A stretch of 64,000 nt of DNA, taken from positions 6,702,862-6,766,861 of the forward strand of contig NC_020167.2 in NCBI RefSeq assembly GCF_000224145.3, in the 5' to 3' direction. The notes beneath the pieces were generated by a model. It worked only from the letters and a program-made list of their open reading frames with translations, was not told the DNA's origin and made no database searches. Of the stretch, positions 1 to 11,880 are shown piece by piece. Position numbers and translations under genes: made by a program. Origin of the DNA: Ciona intestinalis. Its lineage: Eukaryota > Chordata > Ascidiacea > Phlebobranchia > Cionidae. Position 1 is the first letter of the stretch, and each line of letters opens with the position of its first letter.

Positions 1-149
1 GTAGCAGAAATTGCGATATCTCATTAACTCATATTGCCCATATAGGCAATTACATCGGTTATAGCGGACTAAAACGGACCCACAGCACTCGTTTGTATAT
101 ACAAGGTTGTTGTAAAGTCTGAATGTGTTGTATACAAGTTGTTCTAGAG

Positions 150-262
150 TTGGCATCTCCCGTATTTGTAAGCCAGCACGAGGTGCGGTAGGAAACAGAA
201 CCCTCAGTTATAAGGAACTTGCCATGCAACGCGAGCGTAAAAAGGTTACATTCATTCATTTT
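150..262 (+). mobile_element. SINE-like repeat (family S), diverged copy in ASNS intron 11
   Basis: Shows the family order: cgtaagc-type block, gcacgaggtg, aaacagaac, gttataa, then aaggttacattcattcatt. It follows the last visible ASNS donor, so the open frame across it is not exon. Confidence 0.6.
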
Positions 263-295
263 TTTCTCTAACTCTAAACCAAACATTGACTTTAC

Positions 296-3200
296 CCTGC
301 TCTCGATATGTTCTTGTAGAATCTCAAACCAAGATCTTCGCTTCGAGGCAACTCCATCGCTGAATGCTTCCTTGCGTCTCCATAATATTTCAGATGGTAT
401 GAGATCCGATTCATCGAACGCGGAACGAAGAAGGAATTTCTCAATGTTTCCCTTAAGGTATGGTTTAATAAAAAAAATGGCTAAAATAAAAACGTATATT
501 TAAAAAGACAAATGACATTTTGCGGATAACTTCTTCTCTTTATATTCGCTGTTTTGATTAGTTCGGTTTTCGTTAATGTAGTATAGCGATAAATGATATT
601 TGTGTTAAAACATTATAAAAGAATAAGGGGAACTAGTTTAGTATCGATAAGAAGCAGCAGGCGCTAATAAATACATAGAAAATAACAATTCCTACTAATG
701 GCATACAAAATAGTTTTATACCGCATTGGGATTTTAAAAAAATGCTTTTTAAAAATTGGACAATCTGTTTTTGTTCGTTTTCAATAGAAGTAATATGCAA
801 ATTTTAACTATAATTGTGCAATGTGCAGTTCAAGCTTTTGCGGTTGTAATAAATATGGAGAATTACGATCCAAATAGCAATACTGCGACTGATAGTCAAT
901 AAACAGTACATGTGTGAAATGAAATAGGGAAGTTTATCAAAGAATATTATTGGGTTATTTCCGCTCATAAAATAATATTTATAAATCCATAATTCATTGC
1001 ACCACGAGAATTTATTATAGGTTTCGTTGTGTAACCGGAGATAATAAAAATGATATACCCCCTATAAAATCATCTCCGTTACTTTAAACCTGCTTTGCCG
1101 TTTGTATTTTAAATGAATTAACTACGCAACTCATGCGACCTGCGAATTAAGCAAGAACTTTTGATTACACTATATGGGTATATTTACACAGTGGAAAATT
1201 CTAAAGTTTTAAACCGTTTGGTATTTATTATCTAGGTAAAAATAATGTAGGGGGATTTTAAATTTTTAGACATTGGTATAAGTCTTTGTGTTGTACCTAT
1301 CCGCGGTATATATGTTACCTCACTCGGGGCCCGTTTTTCTGCCGGCAACGATAGATAGTAAGACGTTAGGGCGTGGTCCAAGAATGGTGCTCGAACTTCC
1401 AGCCCATGCGCGGCTGTCGAGCGATCGGTACGTAACACATCGAAAAGATAGAGATCAGATAATAGCCGTCTAAGAAAAGAATCATGTTTAAAATGCGTAT
1501 TTGAGGCTGTTGTTGTTAATGAATGAATGTAGCTGAATTATCTTTGCGTTTCGGGAATTTCGAGAGTCCTTATAACACCAGTGTTTTGTTTCACGCACCT
1601 CGTGCCCGCTTATGAGTGAATGCACGACTGGGGGGGAATTTGTCGTTAACTGTGTTGCCAGATAGATCATACACTCTTCGGTAACTATTTTTGCCAATAC
1701 GTTCACAAGAGTATATAACATTGTCGAGCCTCGTTGTTCGTATTGAAAATATATAAGCACCACTGTTGCAACTGTTATGCATGTCATCATTACGTCACGC
1801 ACCTGCTTTCGACGTCCCCTTCTTCTTGGGTTGGTTGTTTATAAAAGTAGATGTAACCTTGAGCGAGCTCGTCAGCGCCCTCTCCCGACATGATTACGAT
1901 TGTGTCCGTGTTCTGACTGATGTACTTTGATAACAAGTACATTGCTAAAAAAATTGCATCAATTTTTAATCAAAGTTTAATTCTAAATATTATAGAAATT
2001 AATGAATCTCTTTCCTTTGTGAACTTATAGTTGCGGATAGAGTCACACTGGCCGCATAACCGACGTACGCAAGCGGCTGATAGGTGTTTGAGAAAATCTG
2101 GCCTATATCATTGGTCCCGACAACGAATGTAACCCATAATAAAGCATCAAATAAAACCGCCTTATTTGCATAATGCCTTATTTGCATAATGGGCCAGACA
2201 ACTGGGTACACAAAGCAGATCGATTGCTCAAACAAAGAAGGTTTATGGCATTTTTATTGTTACGAACATATAAGGTAGCACCTCCTACGCGCTGTAAAGT
2301 GCTCAAAATTTCTTTATGGTTTAATTATTTTAAAATTAAAACATCTATGCTAGAAAAAATGGATGATGTATTCGTATAAATCTCATGCCCACTGTCGATT
2401 ATATAGCATGGGCTTATATGGCATATGCCCACAATAAAAATAGAACAGTTGACGCCCTGCAACACATTTACATTCAAGCGCAACATTCCGTTTTAAACTT
2501 ACGGATTGAAGCTCTCACGGTCGTGACATCATAACTCTCCAATGCGTATATGGTTTCTTCTATCGCATCTAATCCTTCTTCTGGCGAGAATATCACTTCA
2601 TGGTGCTCGCTCTCAATTTGCTCTGCAACCTGCATGTCAAAAGGACACAAAATGTTTTTTGGGGGAGTAGAAAAACTTTCATAATTACATTATTGAGTCA
2701 ATTTTAGTTTTCGTCATTTTTATTTTCATTAGAATAATTACGAAATTCACGTCACAATAATCAGCAATACGTGTAACATTGACGTCGAAGTAGTGTGACG
2801 TAATGATTACGTCATACCAAGCATCTGTGACGTAACGATGACGTCCTACCTTTCTAGCTGCCACGATGTCAGGGCTAGTTTCCATTCCAATTGAAAATGT
2901 TTGTATCGGTTGTTTTGATCCATTTTCTCGAAGTTTCTTCGCAGTAATGGCGGCAACCAATGAAGAATCTAATCCTCCTGGTGAAAGATATTGCTGTTGT
3001 TTAAATTGTGGTTCAGTGTTATTGGTTGTTTGAATATTAATGTTGTGCACCGGACATGACACGTTAAGATGTATTTATTCTGAGTTATAACATAGGTGCT
3101 GTATTTATATAACATGGGTGTATTCATGTGCATGGTCATTCTATTCATATTCACCATACACAGGGTGCATTTATACACATTTTTGTTTGTTAAAATGGAA

Positions 3201-5761
3201 CGGTAAAAGAAAATGAACATGGACCATCTTAGCCCAACCTATTATACGCACGAAGCTTTTGTAGCATCTGAATAAATTAAAAGACTGTTTGTCCAACAAT
3301 ATTGTGTTGCAATATCATACAAACATAATCATCTTAACCTGATAATAAGCTTCCGACCCTTCTGCTGGACATCAACCTTTTTTCCACAGCATTTATCATC
3401 AACGTTCGAATGTTCTTCTTTATGACGTCATCACTTTCGCCTGTGACGTAAATGTGCTATTGTTCGTAACAACTGAACGTCTACGTTTTGTCAAACTGTG
3501 GCAAAGTGGTTGAACAACTTGCTTCTAGTTTTATGTTTACGACGGGTTCGAAGCTCGATGCGGTTACCGCTGTTACCAGTATGAGTGTATGTCGTATGTG
3601 TCCATTGACAAGACGCATTTAAATCCCCCTTATGATTAAAAAATCCTTACGAAAAACAATCACCTTCAACGTTACCTATGTGGTAACTCGTAAACAGGCA
3701 CTCGGCGTATGAAACAGAACACCTGTGTTATAACGACGGTCATTGTCCGCTTCACGGGGATAAAACAAGTTAGATTACAACTGAAGGTCAAAGTTTTGAC
3801 AAACCTTTCTCTAAAACGACCCCTTGGTACATGAAGTGGCGTGGCAGCTCGGGGAATGAATGAAACATCTTCGGCGTCGCTGGAGCGATCTTCCCGTTCT
3901 TTATTACGTCACAAACCATAGAATGGGCCGGGGGAAACACGCGAAGCAGCTTTGTTTTATCCTCGCCGTTTTTCTTCTTGAGTAAGTCATAAAGACCTGT
4001 GTGACACAACACGAGGTTAATTGTGAGTAACTAACCTGTGAGTTTTACAGAAAATAATTTTAAGTAAACTAATGCTTATTTTATTTGGCGTGTTAGGGCA
4101 ATGACAGTCGTTGTAGCACGGGGTGTTTTTTCCATACACCTCGTGTCCGCTTACGAGTTACCACGTATTTAACCTTGCGGATAATTTATAAAATTGATCT
4201 GAATAATATGCTCATTACATCGCAACAGTGTGTTATTACGAGGTAATTAATAGCGAATATAATTCTCTGTGACGTTTAATCGGTAGCTCACTATATGGTC
4301 GCCCTGTGTAATTACAACGGAACAACGGAGTATTGTTATAAAATATTGAAAAAATAGATGACTGTAACCGGTGTTTGAGTAAATTTCTTTTTGAAACCGA
4401 CTTCTCCGTTGTTTGGGTCGTACACCATATGTTGAGTGTAGCAGCCAAAATTTCAAACCGTCACTGTTTTCTACACTTTTATACATAGCGTGGTAATAAC
4501 GACTGTCGTTTTGCTGTTAATCCCCTTCTTTCGTTGTTTCAACAATTTGATATTCACCATCGTTTTCAAAGATATAAGTTAAAAAGTATGTTATGTGACG
4601 TCACCTTTAGCCTCCGAGCAGACTCCCATCATTCCATTGTTTGTCATGAAATAAAACATCGGCCGAACTCCATATGTATCACGTGACAGTAATAAGGTGT
4701 TGTCGCGCGTGTTTACGATGACGTAAGCGAACACGCCATCCAGGTATTTGCTCGTCTCCTGCATAATTACAACTCAAATTATTCGCAATCAAACTTTTAT
4801 TTAATCTTTAATATTTTATTTTTTATTAATTCACAGTTAATTTTTTTTATGACGTCACAAACCTCTGGGCCGAACTTATTGTACAGATGTAATATGACCT
4901 CACAGTCAGAGGGTGTCTCGTGGTTAAACCCAAATTCTTCCTTTAACTGTAAAGCAAGCGGCGAGTTACATAAATATGTTATATACAGTACTGTGGGGTA
5001 AGATGGGATATTGTTTTATTAACTATTCAAATATCCTGATCATGGTTTAAACAATTATCAACGGTCCATAGTAGTCGTAAGAGTACGGTTTTGTAATTCT
5101 TTGTTTACTGCCAAATGGGACGAGAAAATAGAATAAAAGGGATTCCCCTCTTCCCCACCCTGGTATATGTAACATGAGTGTCTCCCACACGCATGTGTAT
5201 ACTCAATCATTTTTTGACATAGGAGTCTGCCACACCGGACATACACAATTAATTCAGTTTGTAACTCTAGCGACCCCGCTCTTTAATTTATTACATTTAA
5301 AACAAGCTAACAAACCTTCTGACAATTGTAAATCTCTCCGTTGCATATCAAAGTTAAGTGAGGGTACTGGTGTAATCTCATTGGCTGAAAACAAACAAAC
5401 AAACTTTTATGACGTAATCGTAGCAGGTAAGCAACAGCGAAATGTTTTTGTTGGGATTAATTATCACCGGTGACGTCATAAACATTGCGTCATCCGTGTG
5501 TAACGTCATGGGTGTTGAAGTCATTGTACATAAGTTTTGACGTTGTAGATATTACGTCATAGGTGGTGACGTCATACATACCTGCATTCCGCCTACGTCA
5601 CCAACTACTTCCAATCGGTGAAAAGCAAGTTTAGCGCTTCGAAGTCCACTCACGTTCTCGAACCGAAAATTATCGGGACCTCTATGTGCGATTGTTTGCG
5701 CACAAGTGAACTGTCTGACGTCATTCGCGTCATAACCGAACAGAGCCCAGATTCCGCACAT
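296..5761 (-). CDS. ASNS: asparagine synthetase (glutamine-hydrolysing), 3' end off window
   Basis: Makes asparagine from aspartate, glutamine and ATP in the cytosol. Coding exons in gene order are 5582-5761, 5316-5384, 4863-4946, 4605-4758, 3805-3996, 3339-3440, 2850-2977, 2503-2629, 1803-1944, 1319-1469 and 296-451. All junctions are GT-AG and phases agree, giving 495 codons; the family is about 560 aa, so roughly 65 C-terminal residues lie left of base 1. The glutaminase domain starts MCGIWALFG, with the nucleophile Cys2 exposed once Met is removed, HRGPD at 26-30 and NGEIYN near 75. The synthetase domain has the PPi-loop SGGLDSS near 260, SGEGADE near 365 and [12 protein letters not shown]. 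The last visible donor is the GTAAAG at 295; beyond it the open frame runs into a SINE-like repeat and is not coding. No catalytic residue looks missing. Introns carry SINE copies and many TGACGTCA palindromes. Confidence 0.95.
1516..1626 (-). mobile_element. SINE-like repeat (family S) in an ASNS intron
   Basis: Reverse-oriented copy. It begins with the attcattcatt tail in reverse complement and includes ataacaccagtgttttgttt and cacctcgtgcccgcttatga. Confidence 0.6.
2160..2193. repeat. two tandem copies of a 16-bp unit holding the octamer ATTTGCAT
   Basis: The unit ccttatttgcataatg occurs twice in direct succession in the ASNS intron between 1944 and 2503. Each copy contains ATTTGCAT, the POU-factor octamer. 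Function is unproven. Confidence 0.5.
3675..3780 (+). mobile_element. SINE-like repeat (family S) in ASNS intron 5
   Basis: Well-preserved core: tggtaactcgtaaacaggca, gaaacagaacacctgtgtta, then ggggataaaacaagtta. Confidence 0.7.
4090..4180 (-). mobile_element. SINE-like repeat (family S), partial, in ASNS intron 4
   Basis: Reverse copy with gcaatgacagtcgttgtagc and cgtgtccgcttacgagttac. Confidence 0.6.
4983..5168 (+). mobile_element. MITE family A in ASNS intron 2
   Basis: Inverted ends (ctgtggggtaagatggga at the left, cttccccaccctggtata at the right) enclose the family body with aaatatcctgatca and gtttactgccaaatgggac. Length is about 186 bp; the ends are partly diverged. Confidence 0.75.
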
Positions 5762-7671
5762 TTTGAAATTTAAAACTTATATTATCTAAAAGTTTAGAAC
5801 TGTTTAGTGTCGCTATAGGTTGGGTGTGGTTTCTATTATATAGGTTGGAATAAGATGACGGTTATGTTTTCATTCTCTTTTATCGTTCCATGTGGCAATA
5901 TATGACCAGTTAAAACAACTATATTAGAACGATGAGTTAAAACAACTATGGAACGGGGCACTGCCATGATGTAATCACGCATGGAACGCACGAAACTCAC
6001 GTATGTCTTTTAAAAACACAGGTGTTCTCTGTTATAGTTCTTTAACACTTAGCGCCGCTTGACACACATGAAACGGAAATGGACATTTTTTTTACCATTT
6101 TTTAAAGCAATTTGGTAAACACATGTGTTAAACCATAAGCGTATAACTATTCTTGTTTTATATACTTAAACAACTAAATGGCGTGTATTTAGTAAAAATT
6201 AAACTCCTTTTCGTTCTTGTATACGAATTAGACGTTGCGAAAAAAAGGTTGTGTTTTTTTTGGTTAACTGTCTCTATTCCTGTTTACAACCGAACGGAAC
6301 AAAATGAATCATCCTATACCCCGGCCCGGCCTACTTTGTAATTGTTGTTTCTTTTCAGTGCCGCTTGTGACGTCATAAACCGTACCGCTGAATCAGAACT
6401 GGTATCGCGTACTTACATCTCGTGTGAAAGCCCCGCCGGTAAACTTTTTCGCATTTTCCTATTTTATTATCTCTGGATTTTTCTACATTGTATAAAACTG
6501 TTAGAGGGTAGAAATGATATAGGTTACATTGTATGCCATATTATATTTCCTCATTGCGATTATTAAAATTAACAACGCTTTTTTAGAGTCGTGAAGATAC
6601 GGTTACCTAATTTTGTAAATAATATTTGTTTACCACCAATCGGACGATGAAAAGGTATGAAAACATGGTCCATCTTACTCAGTGTTTTATTTACAGTGAA
6701 CTCTTGCTTTTAACTGTAAATGTCCAAGACTCGCTATACCATTTTACTGTATACTCGACTGTCTCTTTAAGCTTATAACAAACCGATCGAAGATATTATT
6801 TTCTGTACGCTTTCCGGTATTCTGTAAAATACACCCTATATATAAGCGACTTCCATGCTGTCTTGTCTAATATGAAACGAAATAATAACGTAAATGTCCG
6901 CCTTGCTCTTACCCGATGATTTATCATTGCGTAAGCCGTTTCCTTTTTTTTTCTTTTTTAAACCTAGTCAAAAGGTTTGGGTATATCGTGATTTTATTTA
7001 GCCAGACGTCTATTTAAACTGCGCTCCAGGCGTCGTATATTTTGGTCAAGAGCACACATGCTTATTACTTCCGTTATTTTCAATATAAATCAAAACCCAT
7101 AGAATTATATCTTTCTCACGGGTATATACTGTACTGTACTTCAGTCTGTCCCATGGTTAACTGTATGTTGTATCGTACTTTGATCAAAGGAACACAGTAC
7201 AAAAGAACCGTTCGTCTATATGCGGTGACATATATGCTGTTTTGATTTAATAATGTGCCATGACTGTTTCCTGAACCTAAGGCTCTAACAGTTTTACTGC
7301 ACTGCACTATGTTAAACCTTTGTATTTCTATTCTATATGAAGTCGTATAGCGGGCATGTTCCAAAACCTGGGATTAGGGCCAGATAACGAGTGAGCACAT
7401 TACTACAAAATCTATGGTTCTACCACGTTTAACATAACAATTCATTTTTTGTCTAATTTTTGGGAATTTACCCGTATTTTTTTCATTTTGGTGAGACCCT
7501 GGGGTTTCGTCAATCGACAACTGTGGCTGTAACGTTATGTCCCATGGTATGCTACGCTGTATAGGTCTTCCCCCACGTATAGAATAATAATATTTCCCAA
7601 AACAACCCCATATATGAACCTGCTGAATGTTCGCCAAGGATTCTGTACAAGCTGAACGGTAATTAACATTT

Positions 7672-7849
7672 ATAGTGGTCGGGGAGAATATGAGACATCT
7701 TTACATTCTAATTTTCTCGTACCATTTGGTGGTAAACAAAAAATATCATCACGACTTTTGTATACCGTTGTTAATTGTTTAAATCACGATCAGGATATTT
7801 GGATATTATGAGCTAAAGTTTTCTCGTCTTTCCCTACCTTAACTGTATA
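7672..7849 (-). mobile_element. MITE family A, degenerate
   Basis: Reverse copy: tagtggtcggggagaatatg at one end, aaagttttctcgtctttccc at the other, with the internal aatcacgatcaggatatttg. Confidence 0.65.
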
Positions 7850-8179
7850 TATTGTCAAAGTTCGACGAAACCGCCTAATGACAAACACATAGTTTCGCGA
7901 TTATGGTTAAACATATAGTGACGCGATACTGTAGTTAACCGTGCATTCTAATCAATTATGCTATAGGAATTGCTTGGAGTTGTTTTGCATGTTCTTAATC
8001 AAGGCGTTAGTGTTATAATAACTGTACCTGTGGTCTATAGCATGTTTGAGGTAGAATATATTATGCATAATACGCCCCATGAGATAAGCAACAACAGGAA
8101 TTATAGAGTTATACATGATACTGGCTAAGAAACAAAAAAATCATTTATTTTAATGAGTAAATGAATTTACCTTATTTAC

Positions 8180-8290
8180 CCTCGCGTGGCTGGGCAATAC
8201 CAGTTGTTACAACACGAGTGTTCTGTTTCATACACCTTGCGCCCGCTTGCGAGTAATTTTTGTTTTGTTGTAACCTTATGGCTAAGAATT
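8180..8290 (-). mobile_element. SINE-like repeat (family S)
   Basis: Reverse copy with ccctcgcgtggctgggcaat, gtgttctgtttcatacacct and gcccgcttgcgagtaa. Confidence 0.65.
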
Positions 8291-8409
8291 TGGACAACCC
8301 ATGGCCCCATAATGATCCTAATAACAGTCAGTATATAGATGTACAACCGACAATAAAAAGTGTTACTGGCTATTACGTAAAGTGCTTCTTGTAAACAATC
8401 AAGAGTTGC

Positions 8410-10015
8410 TTAATACACGCGGTCCCTCATGTCTCGTTCTCTTTTATCATGCATGTAACCACATCGAATGGGTGGTTTCCCCATTTCAATACTGCTAAAA
8501 TCGCACGAAGGTGCAATGATAGTATATTCTTTTCGCTTCGCTCTGTCTTTATGCATCCTAGGGGCTGGATCCAACGGAGTGCTCCACGCTTCTTCGCACG
8601 ATCTGTACTTGAGCACCGTAGGAGCGCGGAACATCATGGTATCGAACGGTATCTCGGTTATTTGGCCAACTTTGTCGTCGACGGGAGCTTCTAGATTCTT
8701 AGCCATCTCCTTCGCAACTTTTCGCTGCTTCACCAGGAAGCAAATCACTGAAATAAACGCTGACAGTGCGCCACCCGCCACCAACACCAACCCAGTGTAA
8801 CTCCATATTTGAAGAATTAGAATAACCAAGCCAGTTATAGCAAACACAATACTTGTAATGAAACTGCATATCGATGGACGGAGGGCTGTTGGGCATAGAG
8901 TAACCTGTGGGAATAATTTATTTATTTGTTACTTAGTATTTTTATATTAATGGATACCTTTTTTAAGATTATTTGCCTTTCAAGACAATATTTTGATTTG
9001 CGAATTCGCTCGGTTAAGCTTTAATTTTTTTTATAAAGTTTTAGTAAAAACACATTTGACAGCAATTCTGTAATGACTTTCTTCTGCTTGAATTCAATAA
9101 CAAACGTTAAAAAAGTTATAGCACTACTGGTAAAGAGTATTATAAAAATAACTGTAAAACCCAGTTCTTTTTAACAGAAGATATGTGTAATGGTGTATGT
9201 CAATTACGATAACTCATATCTGCAGTCAGCATTTAACCCTATATACATTGGTCTTAACACTTATACTTGCGTGTCCAATGCACAAAGGAATTGTAATTAC
9301 TAATGAAAAAGCGAAGCACTATCGAGATTAAAGATAATAATCCATATAGTGTCGCTTATGGATTTATAAGCCCTTGCTTGGCGCCGTCAGGTCTAACATT
9401 TTTATACTAATTGCCAAAACATGAAAATTACTAGCAGTGTAATATAGGGGGTGGGGAAGATGGGACAACTTTCCATCCCATTTTCTCCTCCCTTTTGGCA
9501 GTGAACATTTAAAGAATTTTAAAACGTTTCCTCACGACTCTCATGGACCGTTGTTAATTGTTTAACACATACCTATCAGGATGTTTAAATATAGTGTGCT
9601 AAAAGTTTTCAGTCTTACTCAGTAATGCTACATTGCTAGAGTAACATGATGAAATCGCGTGTTTAGTGTTGCCAATTTTTGTTCCTTTTTTAAACCGAAT
9701 AATCTTCGTTATCGTGTTTAAAGCGATAAATAAGGTAATGCTTTGTAATAAACACTGGTGTAGTCCTATGATCAGTAATATATATTAAATACGGACTACA
9801 CCAAAAAATTTACCATGAATAAATAGAAAAAATCCAAACTTGCTTACCGTTGAAAAAGACCATGGGTTTAGCTGTTTAGGGGAATCCCCATTTCCAGATT
9901 GTCCTCCACGATCGTTAAGCAACGGATGCATTTTTAAACTTCTCGATAAGTCACGGTCATTTCGGCCTCCAGAAGATGACTTATTTCGGTCTGATAGCGC
10001 TTTGCTCACAATCAT
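8410..10015 (-). CDS. uncharacterised protein with two membrane segments, two coding exons, 220 aa
   Basis: I do not recognise this gene. Coding exons are 9848-10015 and 8410-8904, joined in phase 0 through a consensus GTAAGC donor and a CCCACAG acceptor, ending at a stop at 8410. Residues 1-56 are polar (Ser, Arg, Asn and Gly rich). Two hydrophobic stretches follow, about residues 69-91 (SICSFITSIVFAITGLVILI) and 93-118 (GLVLVAGGALSAFISVICFL), then a basic step KQRKVAKEMAK. The tail of about 95 aa is likely cytosolic. No signal peptide is evident, so a hairpin with both ends on one face is likely. The layout and the post-TM Lys/Arg run recall small two-TM proteins such as TMEM100 or TMEM174, but residue identity is too weak to name it. 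An acceptor-like TTTTTCGCAG ends 19 nt before the ATG, so a 5' UTR intron or spliced-leader acceptor is possible. Confidence 0.75.
9443..9632 (-). mobile_element. MITE family A in the intron of the two-TM gene
   Basis: Intact left end tagggggtggggaagatggg; right end diverged (aaaagttttcagtcttactc). The internal tgtttaacacatacctatca fits the reverse orientation of the family. Confidence 0.7.
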
Positions 10016-10156
10016 TGCTGATTTAAACTGTTGTCTGCGAAAAATGTTTGTTTCGATAAAAAATTACAGCTTTTTTATAAAGACATTCTTATACCCTAAA
10101 TAGCATCTTTAATATCCTGTGGTACACTCAGTAACTTGTTAGACACAAATAATAGG

Positions 10157-10301
10157 TATAGCAGGGTGGGAAAGGACGGGACACCTTTAGGATACGTCGT
10201 GAGGATACGGTTTTATAATTCTTTGAATGTTATTTGATTACTACCAAATTGGATGAGAAAATAAAATGAAAAGGTGTCCCATCTTCCCTCACCCTACTAT
10301 G
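10157..10301 (+). mobile_element. MITE family A, internally deleted
   Basis: Both ends are present (tatagcagggtgggaaagga and tcccatcttccctcacccta), but the length is only about 145 bp because the left-centre portion is missing. It lies just upstream of the two-TM gene. Confidence 0.8.
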
Positions 10302-10902
10302 TAACCTTGATAAAAAGTATCTTTCTTTTTTGTAAGGTTTTATTCCACCTATACCAACTCATATTTATTCTATGACCAAGTATAAACTCACAGCCTGAGC
10401 GTAACTCGTAAGAGACATTTCAAACTCACAGCTGTTTTGTTTTCACACTACTTCACTTTACAAGATTACCAACTCAGATTAGCACAACTATTTCTGAAAC
10501 CCAGCTACCAATAGCAAAACCTTTACTTATTTTTTAACGTATCAACTTCAATGCAACCCCAAAGGATCGTTTATTCAATAAAACTAGTTCAGCGCGGCCG
10601 CCATATGTTCGTTTTAAAAACTTCAATTTACAATGAAATGGTTTTCCCTTCATTACCACAATACCCTTGTGCCAAGTCATCCATGACAAATCCCCTAATT
10701 ATAGTTCGTGAATAAATGGGGAATCATCCGGCATTAACGGTTGGAGTATTTACAATTCTGCTTCTTATTTCCAGTTCATGGAATACAAATGCTTGAAGAC
10801 TGTATAGTGTTTTTGTAAGCTAACATTTCCCGTGCAATTTAATACATCATAACTGTACAGCTCAACTAGTATACTATTGCACTATAGCCCAAATTAGAAC
10901 AA

Positions 10903-11092
10903 CAACAAGGGTGGGGAAAACGGGACCTCTTTTCATTTTTACTTTCTCATTTCATTTGGTAATAAACAATAAACATTTTTTTTAAAGAAATATTCCACGA
11001 CTTTCATAGACTGTTTCATAATAGTTTAAAACAGGATCATGATATTTAGATACCATGTGCTAAAGGTGTCCTAACTTACCTTCATAGTATAA
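10903..11092 (-). mobile_element. MITE family A
   Basis: Reverse copy: left end caagggtggggaaaacggga, right end aaaggtgtcctaacttacct, with internal aaaacaggatcatgatattt. Confidence 0.7.
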
Positions 11093-11689
11093 TAAATACG
11101 CTTATAAGTTAAACATTCAAGTAAGCTTGCTACTCAAACATGCAATACAAAATAAACTCAAAATATTCGTCTTCATATAGCTGAGTTATAACACGCACCC
11201 TTATCTCGGTTGACTTGTTTCAAATTAAAACTCAATCTCTTATTATATATAGGCTATACATAGTAGGGTTGCTATCTTCTTCAGTGTGATCGATCGTTAT
11301 AGTATATAGTGCCTGTAGATTATGATGTAATAACTTGCACGGTCACGACAATGGCTTATATGGATTATGTAATGTGCGCATGTTACACGAAGCGAGTAAT
11401 GCAACTGCTATTCTTTAAATGCTAAGAGCGATGTGTTTGTTCAGCAGCCTATTTAATCTTTTTATGCTTGCAAAGCAAAAATCCTGGTTTAATGCAAAAT
11501 AGTTTGATTCATTTCCAAGTTAACCAATATTTTGCGCGTTTTTAACAAGTTTCTCAGTAGACTCTGTATATAGGCTACAGTTTTTTTGTAAAAAGAATTA
11601 TAAACTTTATCGGGCACGCGGAATGCAAATATAAGGTTTATTAAACTTAAGCATTAAAGTCACGCGCTTAAAAAAATCGACAGCGGGCG

Positions 11690-11880
11690 TAAAATTATGA
11701 TTATGCACTGTGTGTCCGATAGGTAAAGACATGTATCTATGTCACAGCTCGACAGCGAGCACAAGAAACTTAAATAGCCTGCACTGTGTGTCGTATAAAA
11801 AACACCCATGTTACAACTCAACAGTAGAATGAGGCGCACAGAAACAGCATATGTTCATGACACAGCCTTACCTGACATTC
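11690..11880. repeat. short tandem array (~75-bp units), relative of the family T repeats
   Basis: About three degenerate units with the recurring pattern gcactgtgtgtc, then tatgtcaca or tgttacaac, then ctcgacagcgagca. The same words recur in the arrays at 20.85 kb and 40.87 kb. Confidence 0.55.

Larger units (their letters stand above)
3423..6375. promoter_or_regulatory. cluster of TGACGTCA (CRE/ATF-type) palindromes across the ASNS 5' half
   Basis: Perfect 8-bp palindromes TGACGTCA lie at 3423-3430, 4596-4603, 4850-4857, 5471-5478, 5567-5574, 5716-5723 (inside exon 1) and 6368-6375 (upstream of the start codon). One-base variants also occur, for example near 2811 and 5408. CREB/ATF proteins bind this octamer. 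Human ASNS is known to be ATF4-responsive, but through a different composite site. Whether these are bound elements or a genome-wide dispersed motif is not decided by the sequence. Confidence 0.4.
5762..8409. other. intergenic, ASNS upstream region
   Basis: Lies upstream of ASNS and downstream of the 8410-10015 gene on the same strand. It holds one MITE-A (7672-7849), one SINE-like copy (8180-8290), a TGACGTCA at 6368 and AT-rich unique sequence. I see no exon with splice sites plus homology. Short open frames here lack both. Confidence 0.6.

Noticed and set aside
59..286. 75-aa open frame continuing the last ASNS exon
   Set aside because: Residues after the GTAAAG donor at 295 are intron and SINE-like repeat and do not match the ASNS C-terminus.
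4236..4486. 70- and 79-aa minus-strand open frames between ASNS exons
   Set aside because: ASNS exons 4 and 5 join in phase without them, and their translations do not resemble the enzyme.
8449..8800. Plus-strand open frames of 81 and 110 aa
   Set aside because: They are shadows of the spliced minus-strand two-TM gene, which has matching donor, acceptor and phase.
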